DNA from: Granulicella sibirica
GTDB taxonomy: Bacteria; Acidobacteriota; Terriglobia; Terriglobales; Acidobacteriaceae
Direction of reading: 5' to 3'
Assembly (NCBI RefSeq): GCF_004115155.1
Contig: NZ_RDSM01000007.1
Coordinates: 124,001-188,000, forward strand
DNA: 64,000 bases
The notes beneath the pieces were generated by a model that had not been told where the DNA came from, ran no database searches, and saw only the letters and a program-made list of their open reading frames with translations. Below, in pieces: positions 34,687 through 43,060 of the stretch. How positions within the stretch are numbered: the stretch's first letter is position 1; every line of letters starts with the position of its first letter. Position numbers and translations under genes: made by a program.

Positions 34687-36057
34687 GTGCAGAGAACCAT
34701 TACGGATCCCGATTGCATTCACTTTCGACTGTTCCTGATTGAGCCCTGCTCGCGGACTGTCTTAGCGAGACGAGATGGCGAGCGCTGGGTTCTACCTCGT
34801 GCGAACATACCGCGTTGGAGCCGGATTGCACCAAACATACTGTCGAAGATAAGAGGACAACTTGGCATTCAAGCTATCGTTCTCGATGAACTTGATGCTC
34901 TTGCTCACGACTCGTTGATTTTGGCTGAGGTGATCGACCGTCCTCAATCGGGTAACGATAGCTCCTTTTCCTGGAAAAACCTTAGCGACCTTGCGACAGA
35001 TGAGTTTGTGGGCGAGGAACTCCGAACCGTTCGAGCTCTGGTGTTTGATGGGACAACCGGACGCGGGCAATTCTCTCGTCTAGGTTGGTTTAGCGAGGTG
35101 TTGTCATGGACCGCCTCCCATACCGATGTAGCAACTAAGCAATTCGTGGAGATCAAACAGGTCAATGCCGCGTCGAGTTCCACACTCATCCGGTTTGCGA
35201 CAGAGAATGGTTTTGCGGTCTGGTTCAAAGCGGTCGCGGACCCGTCCATGATCGAATACCGCGTGACGGTTAAACTGAGAGAACACTTCCCCGATTACCT
35301 TCCAACACTTCTGGCGACGCACGATGTGTGGCACGCCTGGCTTATGGAGGACGCGGGCCGGCCTCTGGACGAAATGGAAAATGCCCGTCCTCGCCTCTTT
35401 GAAGAAGTGGCCCGTCATCTCGCGGAACTGCAGAAGGCCAGTATTCCAAAAGCTGCATCTCTACTCGTGCAGGGCTGCGCCGATCTGAGGCTATCCGCAC
35501 TCCGCGCCCGGATGCCCGCAATCATGGCGTCCCTTGAGGAAGCTGTCGAGATACCTGATTATGGGAGTCATACCTACTTGCGCAAGGCTAGAATTCGAGC
35601 ACTCCATCAGATTTTCAAAGATGCTGCAGATCAACTGCAAGCCAGTAGCATCCCTGACACCCTGGTTCATTCCGACGTCAGTACAGAGAACATCCTCATC
35701 GGGGACGGCACTTGCGTCTTCGCCGATTGGGCAGAGGCCGCGGTCGGTAACCCGATGGCGAACTTTGAACAGCTGAGGATACAAGTGGCACAGCATCACA
35801 ATGCAGCTGCCGTTCATGGCAGGTTGCTCGCTGCGTACATGCGTACGTGGTCAAGCCAGCTTAGTGATTCGCAAATACGGAAAGCGTTCATGTCCACTCC
35901 GCCTGTGGCAATCGCGATGTATCTGAACACTCGTCGCGACTGGCTTACTCCCGAGAAATTGCGAGAGCCAGAGTTTGTACGATACGCAAGGGCCATGGCA
36001 CGTCAGATGGATCGTGCCGTTCGGGAATACGAAGCTCGCGAAGCATTGACTGCATGA
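34687..36057 (+). CDS. APH-fold kinase with Nudix-like N-terminus, second copy
   Basis: A 456-residue paralogue of the lasso-operon kinase over its whole length. The N-terminus has RTVLARRDGERWVLPRANIP and RWSRIAPNILSKIRGQLG; the C-terminal kinase domain has His328-x-Asp330-x4-Asn335 (VHSDVSTENILIGDG) and Asp347 in ADWAEAAVGNP. The catalytic residues are kept. No B1, B2 or cyclase gene lies beside it, so its substrate may differ from that of the lasso kinase, or it may act in trans. It converges with the anti-sigma gene (18-base gap). Confidence 0.75.
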   Translation: MQRTITDPDCIHFRLFLIEPCSRTVLARRDGERWVLPRANIPRWSRIAPNILSKIRGQLGIQAIVLDELDALAHDSLILAEVIDRPQSGNDSSFSWKNLSDLATDEFVGEELRTVRALVFDGTTGRGQFSRLGWFSEVLSWTASHTDVATKQFVEIKQVNAASSSTLIRFATENGFAVWFKAVADPSMIEYRVTVKLREHFPDYLPTLLATHDVWHAWLMEDAGRPLDEMENARPRLFEEVARHLAELQKASIPKAASLLVQGCADLRLSALRARMPAIMASLEEAVEIPDYGSHTYLRKARIRALHQIFKDAADQLQASSIPDTLVHSDVSTENILIGDGTCVFADWAEAAVGNPMANFEQLRIQVAQHHNAAAVHGRLLAAYMRTWSSQLSDSQIRKAFMSTPPVAIAMYLNTRRDWLTPEKLREPEFVRYARAMARQMDRAVREYEAREALTA

Positions 36058-36075
36058 GCGGATTTCAAGGACGGT

Positions 36076-36840
36076 CTAGTCGATGCTGACCGGATAGTAA
36101 TAAGGGGCTCCATCTCCTAGACGCTGAGTCCCAAGAAAGTATTTGCCTGTGCCCACTTGATCTATGTCCAACTCAATTTTCAATTCAGTGCGTGGGCCAT
36201 CCGCGGTCGCAATTCCCTCGGTCGACACTATCAACGACGACGTGCTCTTATCACGGGCAAGAAAGATGCGATAGGTGCCGGACGGGCTGTAGTACGGCAG
36301 GAGGAGATGCAGATTCAGAGCTCTGCGTGGCAACCGAATCGGACCAGATGCTGATGCTTCAGCACCTCGCGATGCGCCATCGGAGGTCAGATCAACCAGA
36401 ACAGGAATTCGACTGATCGATGCGCTGGAGAGGCGAGCTACTTCCTCATTCCGTTCCCGTTGGTGCCATACCGACCAGGAGAGGGCGACCAGGCTGAGGC
36501 AAGCCGCAATGCCCGCGAGCTTCCAGTTCCCAAGGATGGATCGGGCCGCAAGGACGGGCCTTGCCTGCAGCCCTCTGGTGCGTTCTCGCCGCAACTCGAT
36601 GAGGTCGCGAGTGCATTCGGCACACCGCAGGATATGGAGATCGTTCAGTTCGGATAGCTCGACGTTCCTTGGCGACTCTACGAAGGCCCTGAGAGTCGCG
36701 GGCCCAGGGCAGCCAATCCGATCGGGGTTTGGATGGTTCTTGAGCACAAACTCCTCTGCTTTGTTAAACAGATGCGTATCGTTCTCGTCGTCCTCCCGGA
36801 AAGTTCGGAAGCTTTTCACGTAACCCTTCCCTGATTTCAC
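36076..36840 (-). CDS. ZAS-type anti-sigma factor, membrane-bound
   Basis: A 254-residue protein with the zinc anti-sigma motif H69-x3-C73-x2-C76 (LHILRCAEC) in the cytoplasmic part, one membrane helix (WKLAGIAACLSLVALSWSVW, about residues 106-125) and a beta-rich outer domain ending in YFLGTQRLGDGAPYYYPV. It lies 9 bases after the ECF sigma gene, the classic sigma/anti-sigma pair. The same zinc motif occurs inside the fused protein at 7736. Confidence 0.8.
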   Translation of the reverse strand: MKSGKGYVKSFRTFREDDENDTHLFNKAEEFVLKNHPNPDRIGCPGPATLRAFVESPRNVELSELNDLHILRCAECTRDLIELRRERTRGLQARPVLAARSILGNWKLAGIAACLSLVALSWSVWHQRERNEEVARLSSASISRIPVLVDLTSDGASRGAEASASGPIRLPRRALNLHLLLPYYSPSGTYRIFLARDKSTSSLIVSTEGIATADGPRTELKIELDIDQVGTGKYFLGTQRLGDGAPYYYPVSID

Positions 36841-36849
36841 CGGCTCATA

Positions 36850-37425
36850 CTAATCCTTGCTTGGCCGCACTTGAATGCCCAGTCTCCTGCGAATGCGATT
36901 AATCTCGCGTTGGCATCTGATGCGAATCGAATCCTTTGGCTTTTGCACCTCCTCAGCGACCTCCTCCCATGTGCTGCGAGCACCATAACGCATGAGCATG
37001 GCGCGTTGCAGATCCGGTGGCGTGTCGTACAGGATTGCAGCGAGATCGTGTTCTGCATGAATAGCGTCAGTCGCGGGGGCGACCGGCGACAAGAGGAGTT
37101 CGACATCGTCGCACGTTCCTTCCAGAGTTATCTTTGATCTTGCGCGGCGCTCCCGGCGGATTGCATTTCGATAGGCACGACCAAGTTCGGTCCGCGCCTC
37201 TTCCAAACTGACGGGGGCCAGGTCCGCTAGTTTTTCCTTCGTCTGCTGAATGGCAGCTTCCATCAGTTCGTGAGCGAGGGACTCGTCGCCCAGCAGATTA
37301 GCTGCCATATGTTTGGCATCCGGCCATTCTGCCCTCACAGCTGCTCGCATGACCGGCGCGATCCAGCGGCCGTGGGGTGTGAACCCGATAACCCAGACGA
37401 GATCTGAAGGCGAAGGGGATGCCAT
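36850..37425 (-). CDS. ECF-type sigma factor
   Basis: A 191-residue protein with a divergent region 2 (LGDESLAHELMEAAIQQTKE, LGRAYRNAIRRERRAR) and a region 4 helix-turn-helix (LQRAMLMRYGARSTWEEVAE, EVQKPKDSIRIRCQREINRI). It pairs with the downstream anti-sigma factor. Its targets may include the CHAT/S41/kinase genes. The ATG at 37425 is preferred; the promoter region up to 37615 is shared with the divergent DNA-binding protein gene. Confidence 0.75.
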   Translation of the reverse strand: MASPSPSDLVWVIGFTPHGRWIAPVMRAAVRAEWPDAKHMAANLLGDESLAHELMEAAIQQTKEKLADLAPVSLEEARTELGRAYRNAIRRERRARSKITLEGTCDDVELLLSPVAPATDAIHAEHDLAAILYDTPPDLQRAMLMRYGARSTWEEVAEEVQKPKDSIRIRCQREINRIRRRLGIQVRPSKD

Positions 37426-37615
37426 AGGGGCCCGCAGAAGGGCCTAGAGGGAAGCGCCATTGCTTCACCCGCCCTGTCTAAATTCAAAATAACCCAACTC
37501 TAAAGAAAAAATCCACACAGCCATCAGAATTTCCAGATTGACGTGTTCGTTTTCCTCGTTTTCGGTGGCTTAAAGAGTATAGGGGTTATTCCCTACTTCT
37601 TTCTCAGAGGTGAAT

Positions 37616-38356
37616 ATGGCCGCCCTCCCCCAAATGCAAGAACAGCCGCAATCATGGAGTAAGGAAGCATTCGCCATGGCTCGCCAGGCGAAGGTGCTTT
37701 CAGGACATAAGCTCGAACCACTGGTCGTTCGATTGCAGCGTCACAGCGGTCGCTCCAAAGAGGCTTGCTGGAAGTTCATTATCCAGCAAGGGCTCCAGGA
37801 AAAGATGGATCACAGACGCTGGACTGACGACGAAATCGAGACATTGAGAGAAGAACTGGTCAAGCGGTCCATCGAAGAGGTCGCTAAAAAGCTCGATCGA
37901 ACTCCCGAGGCGGTCCGCAGTATCCTCAAGCGGAACAAGCTCCGGGTTAGGGATATTCGGTGCGATCTTTTCTCCGTGGAGAGCCTCGCGGCCGCCCTGC
38001 ACATTAGAAAACCGGAGATTCAATACTGGATCGACCAGAATTGGCTTCCGGCAACCATGGTAAGCAAAGGACGCTTGCGCTTTTACACCATTACGCCGGA
38101 AGCTCTCCTTCACCTCCACAAACATCACCACATGGACGTCCTTGGCCGCGGTCTTCCGAACCAATCACTGTTCGAAGCCTACGTCCAGTACTGTTACTCG
38201 CCGAAGCATACGGTCGGCGAACAGCTTTTGGACGTGCGTCGAGACAAACGTGAACGGGCCGCCTTCTCTGCGGTCTCGAAATCCAGACAGGTGCAACAGC
38301 AAGAACCGGAGGATGAGTATGCGGGAGAAGAAGGAAGATATCGTGTGCGTATCTGA
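37616..38356 (+). CDS. DNA-binding protein with Myb-like and MerR-like helix-turn-helix parts
   Basis: A 246-residue protein. Residues about 60-110 (RRWTDDEIETLREELVKRSI, EEVAKKLDRTPEAVRSILKR) look like a SANT/Myb or GcrA-like helix-turn-helix. Residues about 120-170 (FSVESLAAALHIRKPEIQYW, IDQNWLPATMV) look like a MerR/excisionase-type winged helix. The C-terminal tail is charged. AGAGG lies before ATG 37616; an in-frame GTG at 37610 is possible. The combination suggests a regulator or mobile-element accessory protein. Confidence 0.65.
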   Translation: MAALPQMQEQPQSWSKEAFAMARQAKVLSGHKLEPLVVRLQRHSGRSKEACWKFIIQQGLQEKMDHRRWTDDEIETLREELVKRSIEEVAKKLDRTPEAVRSILKRNKLRVRDIRCDLFSVESLAAALHIRKPEIQYWIDQNWLPATMVSKGRLRFYTITPEALLHLHKHHHMDVLGRGLPNQSLFEAYVQYCYSPKHTVGEQLLDVRRDKRERAAFSAVSKSRQVQQQEPEDEYAGEEGRYRVRI

Positions 38357-38582
38357 AGCAGAGCGCAGCCATTCCCTTACGCGAGAGGCTTGTCCCTGTT
38401 GTGGACGTCAGATAGGATTCGACCACGTCTCGCTAGGCGAGTTGGCGACAAATATCCTATGCTGCATTCTGCTCATGGCCATAGCCATCCCTCTATTTTG
38501 CATAACTGAACACTGGCTTGAGCATCAGGGGCAAAGGTCATTCGACCACTTGATCTGGCGGGAACGGATCGACGATTTGTAA
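38319..38582 (+). CDS. Small zinc-ribbon membrane protein
   Basis: The ATG at 38319 is six bases after GGAGG; the gene overlaps the preceding one by 38 bases. The 87-residue product has a CPCCGRQIGF zinc-ribbon half and one membrane helix (LCCILLMAIAIPLFCI). It is probably cotranscribed and coupled with the DNA-binding protein. The function is unknown. Confidence 0.55.
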   Translation: MREKKEDIVCVSEAERSHSLTREACPCCGRQIGFDHVSLGELATNILCCILLMAIAIPLFCITEHWLEHQGQRSFDHLIWRERIDDL

Positions 38583-38771
38583 TCCACCAAGGGTTGCGGA
38601 AAGGTATCGCCAAGCACTCTATCAAAGCACAGCTTTGTCGCACTCAAAATGCTAGGTTTTAGGCCCGTTCGAAATCGTTGCACAAACGATTCGTTGCCGA
38701 TGCCTAGCGTGCGGCGTGCTTTTCGATAATTCGCCCTGCGAGTAGAGCATCAAGATAGCGTACCCGCCGAG

Positions 38772-39560
38772 TCATACATTGCCATCCACCGAAAAGTAGC
38801 GGCTCGGGGCGACTCCCGTCACACGTTTGAACATCGCTGTGAAGCTCCAAGCCGTATCATAGCCGACCGTATCTGCAATCTCCGTGAGCCGCCGTCCTTC
38901 AGCCATCAGTGGTAAGGCCGAGAACGCGCGCATTTGATCCCGCCACGCCTGGAAGGTGAGGTTGGCTTCGCGCTGAAGAAGACGGTTCAGAGTGCGTCTG
39001 GAGACTCCTAGACGTTCAGCCCATTGATCGAGTGTGCTCCTGTCGTTCGGCGTTCGTAGGAGGATGTCTTCCATCCTTCGAAGACGACGATCCCTCAACG
39101 TCGGAAGGCCTACGGGCTCGACCGCGGTCCACTTGATCTCACCCAGTAGAGCAGCGATGATTAGCGCGTCCTGCCCTTGCTGGTCATACTCAACGGGAAT
39201 ATCCATGACGCGGAGCATCAATTCGCGAAGCAAGGCCGAGACGCCGATCATCCTCGGAACTTCAGGCGCTTCGGAAGGACAGACGTCTCTCCGGATGTAA
39301 AGAGCTCTCATTGCTACCGGACCGAGACTCCCGATCCGATGAAGACACCCAGGAGGGAGCCATACGGCCCTCTGGGGAGGAACGATCCAATAACCGAAGT
39401 CGAACGTGACCTTCATGCTGCCCGAAGTGGCGCAGAGAAGCTTTGCGTGCGGGTGAGCATGAACAAAGCCGTTGTATCCAGCAGGAACGTCCTTAGCCAG
39501 CGTCGAAACCGGTCGCGGGGCCGTCTGAAGATTCACATGATCATAGGACTTGTTTTCCAT
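38772..39560 (-). CDS. AraC-family regulator with cupin sensor
   Basis: A 262-residue protein. The N-terminal cupin has VHAHPHAKLLCATSGSMKVT and PPQRAVWLPPGCLHRI; the C-terminal AraC double helix-turn-helix includes TLDQWAERLGVSRRTLNRLL and LTEIADTVGYDTAWSFTAMF, ending VAPSRYFSV. It is full length. Its neighbours are small membrane proteins and decayed genes, so no target is evident. Confidence 0.88.
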   Translation of the reverse strand: MENKSYDHVNLQTAPRPVSTLAKDVPAGYNGFVHAHPHAKLLCATSGSMKVTFDFGYWIVPPQRAVWLPPGCLHRIGSLGPVAMRALYIRRDVCPSEAPEVPRMIGVSALLRELMLRVMDIPVEYDQQGQDALIIAALLGEIKWTAVEPVGLPTLRDRRLRRMEDILLRTPNDRSTLDQWAERLGVSRRTLNRLLQREANLTFQAWRDQMRAFSALPLMAEGRRLTEIADTVGYDTAWSFTAMFKRVTGVAPSRYFSVDGNV

Positions 39561-39587
39561 GGCCTGATCGACGTAGGGATTTGTCAG

Positions 39588-39914
39588 CTACGAGAATTGG
39601 GTCTTCTTCTTCACCCGCGAGGAAACAAACTGAACAGACCGAGAAGAAGTCGGCTGCCACGTTGACAGTCGTTTCAACATCGCCTCCCCGGAAGGTGTCG
39701 TGCCCACCTTTGCAATTGCATGAGATGAATCGACATCATCCCTATTAGAAAGAACGGGCGTCGCAGCTATGGAAGATGTTGAAACGCTCGTGCTCTTGTG
39801 AGGCGACGTTCTCAAGAGAACTATTATTGCGCGCACAAGAAGGGCAGCTGCCAAGAGCCACAGGACAGGTCCTATCCAATTGTGCTTTCGATCATTTCGA
39901 ACACGACCGTCCAT
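39588..39914 (-). CDS. Hypothetical single-pass membrane protein
   Basis: 108 residues with one membrane helix (IGPVLWLLAAALLVRAIIVLL) near the N-terminus and a Ser/Thr-rich tail. It overlaps the frame ending at 39892 by 23 bases, suggesting a two-gene unit. The family was not recognised, and it could be spurious. Confidence 0.4.
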   Translation of the reverse strand: MDGRVRNDRKHNWIGPVLWLLAAALLVRAIIVLLRTSPHKSTSVSTSSIAATPVLSNRDDVDSSHAIAKVGTTPSGEAMLKRLSTWQPTSSRSVQFVSSRVKKKTQFS

Positions 39915-40089
39915 GCTTGCCCTCCACAGCTAAAGGCCTATTGCGCAAACGTTCATGGAAGGCCGCAATTGTCTGCTTCGCCGCCGTGTGTCGTTCATCC
40001 CAAAGCTCCGGCTGAGATCGTGCTATTTCCTCAGGTTCTATGATGTTTAGCGAAGGACCAATGAACAGATCGATGAGGACAATAAACAT
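39892..40089 (-). CDS. Hypothetical small protein with N-terminal hydrophobic segment
   Basis: An ATG at 40089 gives 65 residues: a hydrophobic start (MFIVLIDLFIGPSLNII) then a charged helical part (ERHTAAKQTIAAFHERLRNR). It overlaps the next membrane protein. Supported mainly by the plausible arrangement. Confidence 0.35.
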   Translation of the reverse strand: MFIVLIDLFIGPSLNIIEPEEIARSQPELWDERHTAAKQTIAAFHERLRNRPLAVEGKHGRSCSK

Positions 40090-40456
40090 ACTTTGAAGGA
40101 CAAGAGCGCGAGCCCACAAAGGTCACTCCACCGAGCCGCGTGCAATCGCGTCGCTTGCCGCTACGAGCTCGAGGTCCACAGCAAACGCGCGATTGAAGAT
40201 ATGCTTAATCGACTTGCTAGCCGTGCCGGTTAGGTTTCCCCTTATCGGTCACGTCCGTTCTTAGTCGCGTCTCGCAAGCATGGCCTCCCGGTTTCAGGTG
40301 CGTCCTGCAGATTGTCCCGTGCGAGAGGCCATTGCGCGCATACGGAAACCAGCCCTAAGAAGGTGGCTATTGCAATCTCATTGTTACAGTGTCTCTAGGT
40401 CGTATCTGCCGCTGCCGCTTTCGGCTTGGTCATTCCAATTAATCGGGAGCGTCTCC

Positions 40457-40885
40457 ATGGGATTCGGATCAAAGGTTTTCGACGCAAAGATCATCTCAGC
40501 CATTTCTTCAGCGGTCTATGCCTTGATCTCTGCAGTGAGCCTCTTGCTCCTCGCGCTCTAGATAAGGGACGCACGTCGCTTCGGCGCGGCGCCGGCACTC
40601 TACGCGTTGCTCAAGGAACTTGAAGATCATATGGCAGTTGTCCATGCACTCGACGGAAAGTCTGTTGATGAACCAGGGATTCGCGAGGTGATCGAGCGGT
40701 GCCTGGATTTTTTCGAACGAATCGAGCATTTGCGGAGTGCCGGCGTGATTCCGTCCACAATCTTAGGCCGGGCATTTGGCAATCCCTTAAAACGCATTTT
40801 AGCCGACCCCCGGTTCGCCGAAATGGTAAAGCGTAACGCGCCCGAATATGAGGAGGTGCTCATCCTTGCGGGTAAAATCTGCTGA
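40457..40885 (+). pseudogene. Small membrane/helical protein interrupted by one in-frame stop
   Basis: GGGAG precedes ATG 40457. The frame encodes a membrane segment (IISAISSAVYALISAVSLLL) and meets TAG at 40559, then stays open in the same frame to 40885 (IRDARRFGAAPALYALLKEL, later EVIERCLDFFERIEHLRSAG). A membrane helix followed by a helical part with LDFFERI resembles DUF4760-type proteins. Without the TAG it would be 142 residues. A single nonsense change, a sequencing error or rare readthrough all fit. Confidence 0.5.
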
Positions 40886-41109
40886 CGAGCCTAAGTTGGA
40901 ATCAACTGCAACTATCATCCCTCACATCTCGGCTACGTACCAGAGAAAGCTTCAGGAGCGTCAAACACCTGATCGAAAGAATCGACCACTTCGTCCAGCA
41001 CTACAACAGCTCCTGTTGACCCTTCGCATGGACCGCAACAGCAGACTCAATCCTTCAAAAGCTTGTACGTCTTTGTTCACGAATCTCTGGGACAGCACAC
41101 TAGGAGACC

Positions 41110-41660
41110 GTGAGCATTATCGTGGAAGCTGCCTCTTCTCTTTTGGAGGAGGAGGGTTTTGAGGGATTCAATACCAATGCTGTGGGTGCAAGGCGGGCGT
41201 GAGCATAGGGTCGGTATACCAGTACTTCACTAGTAAGGAGGCTCTTCTGAGCGCTGTTATCGGGCGCGAGAGCGCGCCGCTTTTACGTGTCACTGAGGAG
41301 CTATCGCAAACTCGCGGCTTCCACGCGGCGATTTAGTCCTACATAAAGGCTTCAGTGCGAAACCATTGCGGCGCCCGCAACTGGCTAGGCTGTCGACATC
41401 GCTGAGCGATTTGAGGTCTTCCACAGTCAGGTCTCTTCCCCCTTTTCTCAATTGCAGCCGTTATAGAACACATCCTTGAGTTTCCCGACGCTCCGAAGGT
41501 AACAAACAGAAGCATTGCCGCCGCAGATGTCTGAGCGATTACACGGGGTCCGGTCGACGCCGCAGGTGAAAGAAGAGAAGCGAGTGTCCATCGGCTTGAC
41601 GCGGAGACTGCTCGGTGCCGTCTCGGGATACATAACCGGTGAAGCGCACCGCTGACACAT
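41110..41660 (+). pseudogene. Broken TetR-family regulator
   Basis: The frame VSIIVEAASSLLEEEGFEGF, NTNAVGARRA breaks at a TGA and continues one frame over as AGVSIGSVYQYFTSKEALLS, the TetR helix-turn-helix signature. Ligand-domain fragments follow (AAVIEHILEFPDAPKVTNRS, RGPVDAAGERREASV) with stops and a deletion. Confidence 0.75.
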
Positions 41661-41949
41661 GCGCATCTCGGGCGCGAGGAGTTACGACAAGCTCGAACAT
41701 ATCTCAGCCAATCACGCCGGCAGCATTCGCAAGATCCCGAGCATTGCTCTGATAGGCGCCATAGCCATTGGCAACGTAGTGGCATTTACGTGATCTTCGA
41801 TGAGCGTCCAACTTGTAAGAACAGACACACCGCCAAAACCGTCCAGGAGCACGCGTCTCGATCAAAAGAGCCGAATAATTTGCCGCAAAATTGTCTTCTC
41901 GACCAAACTAGTCCTTGCACTCAGGCGGCGGATCATAAATTGTCGATAC

Positions 41950-42819
41950 TCATGCTAACGCACGTCGACGCGTGACCAAAGCTTTGACCCGTTCTGCGTC
42001 TGCGTGGGTTGCGGGCATATAGACGACCATGCTCAGGCCTACCTGCGCATCGATGGCGAAGGAGGAATATTCCAATGCGATGGACTCGCCCACCTCGGGC
42101 TGGACGCGTTTGATACCCTCGCCGTGTTTTCGTACCTCGTGGTTGCGCCACATAGCCGCAAACTCCGGGCTTTCGCGGCTTAGCGCTTCGATAAGAGCTT
42201 GCGTCTGCTGAGATGTGCCTGTGCGTGCGAGCTCAGCGCGGAACGTCGCGACCACGAAGCTGGCGATCTGTTCCCAGTCCGGCAACTGGGCCCGGAGGCG
42301 GGGGTGACAAAACACCAGACGCAGAACGTTGCGCTCGACAGGCGACAAGGTGCCGTAGTCGATCAACACCGCAGCCGCTGCCTCGTTCCAGGCCACGACG
42401 TTCCATGCGGCATCCTTGATCAACGCAGGGCTGCTCTCCAGGGCATCCAGCACTCGCTGCATACGTGGGGACACACCGTTCGTTCGTACGGGGGACTTTA
42501 CTTCGGGCGGACGGCCATGCGCGAGCAGATAAAGGTGCTCACGTTCGGTCTCTTCGAGGACCAGGGCGCGGGCGAGCCGGTCCAGCATATCCGCGGAGGG
42601 CGCCCCACCGCGACCCTGTTCGAGCCATGTATACCAGGTGACGCTCACATGGGCACGTTGAGCCACTTCCTCGCGTCGTAAACCGGGCGTACGTCGTCTG
42701 GCGGTGGGCAGATCAAAAGTCGCCGGATCCAGCCTGGATCGACGCTCTTTCAGATAGGTGCCAAGCAGGTTCTCGCTCTCTCGGTTTATCGTTCCAGCGT
42801 TTGTGATCATTTCGCCCAT
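41950..42819 (-). CDS. MmyB-like XRE-family transcriptional regulator
   Basis: 289 residues: an XRE helix-turn-helix at about 38-95 (TPGLRREEVAQRAHVSVTWY, TWLEQGRGGAPSADMLDRLA) and the MmyB ligand-binding domain at about 120-285 (DAAWNVVAWNEAAAAVLIDY, VLRLVFCHPRLRAQLPDWE). Such proteins usually control an adjacent divergent oxidoreductase gene. The ATG at 42819 or 42810 abuts the shared promoter element, which is therefore a likely binding site. Confidence 0.88.
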   Translation of the reverse strand: MGEMITNAGTINRESENLLGTYLKERRSRLDPATFDLPTARRRTPGLRREEVAQRAHVSVTWYTWLEQGRGGAPSADMLDRLARALVLEETEREHLYLLAHGRPPEVKSPVRTNGVSPRMQRVLDALESSPALIKDAAWNVVAWNEAAAAVLIDYGTLSPVERNVLRLVFCHPRLRAQLPDWEQIASFVVATFRAELARTGTSQQTQALIEALSRESPEFAAMWRNHEVRKHGEGIKRVQPEVGESIALEYSSFAIDAQVGLSMVVYMPATHADAERVKALVTRRRALA

Positions 42820-42879
42820 CCTGTTAGTCGGCCTACCGGTATACCGTCACTACTTTTCAAAGCCGGACGGCAGGCAGAA
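42818..42879 (+). promoter_or_regulatory. Promoter/operator element next to the MmyB-like gene
   Basis: Nearly identical to 1351-1412 (GTCGGCCTACCGGTATA, then CGTCACTACTTTTCAA, then GGCAGGCAGAAGAT). It lies between the regulator and a plus-strand oxidoreductase remnant. Confidence 0.65.
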
Positions 42880-42921
42880 GATAGCTAAAGCTGCAATCCC
42901 CATAGGGGAAGTTTAGAGCAC

Positions 42922-42984
42922 ATGCACATGAATCAACAAATAGAAGCGGTAGTGATCAACGAGTACCGAAACAACATGTCCTGA
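42922..42984 (+). pseudogene. First codons of a lost MDR oxidoreductase
   Basis: MHMNQQIEAVVINEYRNN aligns with the start of the intact oxidoreductase at 1448 ([18 protein letters not shown]). It stops at a TGA after 20 codons. The rest has been replaced by the flavin monooxygenase gene that starts 76 bases downstream. Confidence 0.7.
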
Positions 42985-43060
42985 TCGCGGCGCAATACCG
43001 CTCACGGTGTGTACTCGCTGGCGCAAGCGTCGCATCACCAGATTCAGTAAGGAGAATTAA

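Noticed and set aside
34548..34742. Second lasso precursor for the kinase at 34687
   Set aside because: There is no ring-forming acid at core positions 7-9 and no YxxP motif; kept only as a weak observation.
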